In this document: positions 6,699 to 8,583 of the stretch, piece by piece
How positions within the stretch are numbered: position 1 is the stretch's first letter
How the letters are laid out: every line of letters starts with the position of its first letter
NCBI GenBank assembly: GCA_041395165.1
Contig: JAWLBA010000025.1
Coordinates: 1-8,583, forward strand
Direction of reading: 5' to 3'
Length of the DNA stretch: 8,583 nt
Source: JAIBCM01 sp041395165
GTDB lineage: Bacteria > Verrucomicrobiota > Verrucomicrobiia > JADLBR01 > JAIBCM01
Made by a program: the position numbers and the translations under genes
The notes under the pieces: model-generated
What the model was told of the DNA's origin: nothing
Databases searched by the model: none
The model's input: the letters and a program-made list of their open reading frames with translations, nothing else

Positions 6699-6810
6699 TA
6701 TAGTTAATTTTTGCACTTTTTTTCTTGCTAATTTTTCATGCGCGTTTCATTTTCTACTCAAGAAAAACATGAAAAAACAAATCATTCTTTTTTGTAATTT
6801 CATTTTCGAA
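6699..6810 (+). repeat. Leader direct repeat, copy B
   Basis: This is the second copy of the leader described at 5607-5710. TATAGTTAATTTTTGCAC parallels TATAGTAAATTTTTACAC, both followed by a T run, CTTGC and AATTTT, and the starts share ATGAAAAAACAAATCAT. The spacing from TATAGT to ATG is 70 bases here against 61 in copy A. It begins 16 bases after the end of the first decayed gene. Confidence 0.65.
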
Positions 6811-6912
6811 ATGAGAAATCTTCACGCTGACAATGTGACAATTAACAGCACTTTGGATAAGCACGGAAAAAAGGAAGAAGTGAGAAGTAAGAAGTTAAAA
6901 AATGAAAAATAA
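6769..6912 (+). pseudogene. Truncated N-terminal remnant of a second surface-protein paralogue
   Basis: The frame codes MKKQIILFCNFIFEMRNLHA, then DNVTINSTLDKHGK, then Lys/Glu-rich sequence, and stops at 6910-6912 after 47 codons. The start matches the start of the decayed gene at 5668, and DNVTINSTLD resembles its TITGNLD stretch, so this is most likely the N-terminus of a tandem paralogue. The rest of the head domain is missing: from about 6878 the sequence enters an inverted repeat and then another gene. It overlaps the start of that gene by 11 bases in another frame. It could still be translated as a leader peptide, but I see no sign of such a role. Confidence 0.6.
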
Positions 6913-7009
6913 GATTTTAAAATTTTTCTCGGTGGGCTCTGTGGCCAAGTTATTTTTTCCGCCACGGCGGATCTTTTGCTTTTTACTTTTCACATTTCAC
7001 TTCTCACTT
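6878..7009. repeat. Imperfect inverted repeat spanning the start of the secreted-protein gene
   Basis: AAGTGAGAAGT (6878-6888) and ACTTCTCACTT (6999-7009) are exact inverted partners. The similarity continues inward imperfectly, as A/G-rich AGTAAGAAGTTAAAAAATG on the left against CTTTTTACTTTTCACATTTC on the right. A smaller hairpin, TCCGCC..GGCGGA (6958-6971), lies in the interior. The "aagtgagaagtgaaaagt" style resembles simple dispersed repeats in some environmental genomes. The left arm carries the likely ribosome-binding region and the ATG at 6902; the right arm codes the hydrophobic stretch of the signal peptide. Confidence 0.65.
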
Positions 7010-8583
7010 AGCAGCGGCGTTGCTGCGGTTCCGCAATGGTGGATTACGCGTGGGGTGATTAATACGAATTTGGCTGCTGACAATTATGGGCCGGTGAATG
7101 TGGGGCAACTCAAGCATGTGGCTTATCAGGCGGCTTTGGAGTTGGAGGAGAAGCTGCCTAATGGCGCGGGGGATTGTTGGGATTTGGTGGAGAGTTTTTC
7201 TAAGACGAATGGTAATTATGCGCCAGTTAATCAGGGTCAGTTAAAATATGTTGCTCAGTTTTTTTATGATCGGTTGATCCAGGAAGGTTATACGAACAGT
7301 TATCCTTGGACGGAGACGAAAGCGGATGATGCGAATTTTGCTTTAATTAATCAAGGTCAGTTGAAGTTTGTTTTCAGTTTTGATTTGGATAAGTGGTTAT
7401 CGCCTCAGGTTGATAGTGATGAGGATGGGTTGGATGATGGTGTGGAGGTGGTGTTGTGGGGGGATTTGGATCAGCAAGGGGCGGATGATGATGCGGATGG
7501 CGATGGGGTGTCTAATGGTCAGGAGGCTCAGGATGGGACGGATCCTTTGGATCCCAATCCACCGCCTAATCCCGATGATATTCCGAGTTATGGGGTGGTG
7601 GATTTTGGGTTGGAAGGAATGGGACTGAAGGTTAATGAGTTGGGTGATTTGGTGGGAAGGCAAGGCGCTAGTTATTTTACTCTTCATAAAGGGCAAGTCG
7701 ATTATTGGCCAGGTAATAGGGTTTGTGATTTGAATGAGGGAGGCGATATTTTGCTGTGTCCTAAACAGGGCGATGTGAATTCAAGCATTGTTAATTTGGA
7801 AAGTGGTGAAGCCATTGAGTTGGGTGAATGGAATTCGCCGAAGGTGCCAGAGGCCATTTTGCAAGATCCGCATATGCTGAGTTATTCTTATCAGGGGTTG
7901 AAAAGCAAGCGGGCTTATGCGATGAATGATTCGCGGCAGTGTTTTGGTTATGCTTATGCTAAGTGGAAATATACTTATTGGTATTATGATGAATATCAAA
8001 ATTATAAAGAAGCAACCGCCAATTATAGCGAGGCGATTCCTATGTTTTGGACGCCGCAGGTGGGTATGAAAATTGCTTTTGCTCCGGAGTATCAGTTTTG
8101 GATGGATAGTCAGGAAGGTTTTAGTATCAATGCCCAAGGGGCTTTTGTGGCGGGTTGGTATGCGCATGTAAAAGAAAATAAAACTGTGGATAACTGCCAG
8201 TATTGGGCTAGTGCAGGAGCTTCGGCCCAGTTTCTTGGTGCGTTAGATGCGGGCTTTTCGATTAATAGCCAGAATCAGATTGCGGGTCAAAAGAAGGATT
8301 GGGCGCTGTTAGTCGGCGCGGGTGGTGGAGGCGGTTTTGTGTTGGGTGGCGGTTATGCTACCAGTGTTAATGATAAAGAGGAAACGCTCATTAACGATTC
8401 TCAAGGCAATGCCTTTATGTTTCGTAAGAATCCTGAATCGCAAAAACGTGAAAAGTTTCCTGTGACTCAAACTCTTCCCGACGATAGTGGCTGGCAGATT
8501 GCCTGGGCCAACGACATTAACAATGACGGCGCTATTGCCGGTCAAGCTATCATGGATGGTGCCCCAAAAGCCGTCGTGATGCT
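6902..8583 (+). CDS. Secreted protein with three GQLK motifs, Asp-rich Ca-binding repeats and HAF-like repeats (3' end outside window)
   Basis: The frame is open from the ATG at 6902 to the window edge (560 complete codons), with no stop seen. The N-terminus has basic residues, then FCFLLFTFHFSLSSGVAA (25-42), a probable signal peptide cleaved before VPQWW. Three related units follow, each with (V/I)NxGQLKxV: GQLK at 68-71, 112-115 and 152-155. Next come DSDEDGLDDG (171-180) and DDDADGDG (195-202), thrombospondin-type-3-like calcium-binding loops, then a Pro-rich linker (PNPPPNP). The remainder has several degenerate units of the INxxGxIAG type starting near 238, 338, 407, 452 and 537, resembling HAF-type extracellular repeats. 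There is a Tyr/Trp-rich stretch (354-368) and a Gly run (472-484). I know this architecture only as a secreted, probably cell-surface protein of PVC-type bacteria; its function is unknown. Start choice: AAGAAG lies 7 bases upstream, and the ATG at 6902 is the only one that gives a signal peptide. Confidence 0.85.
   Translation, partial: MKNKILKFFSVGSVAKLFFPPRRIFCFLLFTFHFSLSSGVAAVPQWWITRGVINTNLAADNYGPVNVGQLKHVAYQAALELEEKLPNGAGDCWDLVESFSKTNGNYAPVNQGQLKYVAQFFYDRLIQEGYTNSYPWTETKADDANFALINQGQLKFVFSFDLDKWLSPQVDSDEDGLDDGVEVVLWGDLDQQGADDDADGDGVSNGQEAQDGTDPLDPNPPPNPDDIPSYGVVDFGLEGMGLKVNELGDLVGRQGASYFTLHKGQVDYWPGNRVCDLNEGGDILLCPKQGDVNSSIVNLESGEAIELGEWNSPKVPEAILQDPHMLSYSYQGLKSKRAYAMNDSRQCFGYAYAKWKYTYWYYDEYQNYKEATANYSEAIPMFWTPQVGMKIAFAPEYQFWMDSQEGFSINAQGAFVAGWYAHVKENKTVDNCQYWASAGASAQFLGALDAGFSINSQNQIAGQKKDWALLVGAGGGGGFVLGGGYATSVNDKEETLINDSQGNAFMFRKNPESQKREKFPVTQTLPDDSGWQIAWANDINNDGAIAGQAIMDGAPKAVVM

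Noticed and set aside
7397..8167. Minus-strand open frames rich in Ile, His, Pro and Arg
   Set aside because: They are opposite-strand shadows of the G/T-rich coding strand of the secreted-protein gene; their composition is explained by GAT/GGT/AAT codons read in reverse.

Overview
The window looks like a chromosomal segment of a moderate-GC, Gram-negative-type bacterium. It carries lgt, an L27 with the MAHKK N-terminus, and an L,D-transpeptidase with a signal peptide. The right-hand part has secreted-protein architectures that I associate with Verrucomicrobiota and other PVC-group genomes: YadA-like head repeats with an SWVATDDLFVVGNGT-type tail, and repeated GQLK motifs followed by Asp-rich calcium-binding repeats. 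The phylum is an inference from recalled motifs, not from a search.

Left part (1-5121): dense housekeeping and envelope genes. The 3' end of an unrecognised gene (+) meets lgt (-) tail to tail, with the two stop codons overlapping. Divergent from lgt is the ribosomal protein pair rplU-rpmA (+). A small hairpin separates rpmA from a convergent secreted L,D-transpeptidase (-). Divergent from that is asd-lysC (+), with an 8-bp gap, encoding aspartate-semialdehyde dehydrogenase and a two-ACT-domain aspartokinase. These are the first two enzymes of the pathway to diaminopimelate, lysine, threonine and methionine. Diaminopimelate is also the residue that L,D-transpeptidases usually cross-link.

Middle (5122-5667): about 550 bp with no credible gene. 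It holds three related, partly palindromic TGTCATCC/GGATCCCCGG-type intergenic repeats, a CACCGATTTC-type repeat able to form a long-loop hairpin, and a possible promoter.

Right part (5668-8583): a secreted-protein region in decay and rebuilding. A YadA-like head-domain gene is broken by about ten frame changes and stop codons (5668-6683). Its leader (promoter-like block plus start of the signal peptide) is duplicated at 6699-6810, ahead of a second remnant of which only the N-terminus survives. That remnant runs into an imperfect inverted repeat (6878-7009). From inside the repeat begins a large open frame (6902 to the window end, at least 560 codons) for a secreted protein with three GQLK motifs, Asp-rich calcium-binding repeats and HAF-like repeats. 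The inverted repeat appears to supply the ribosome-binding region, the start codon and the hydrophobic core of this protein's signal peptide, which is the most unusual observation in the window. The frame also shows a sharp change in base composition between its GQLK/Asp-rich part and its 3' end.
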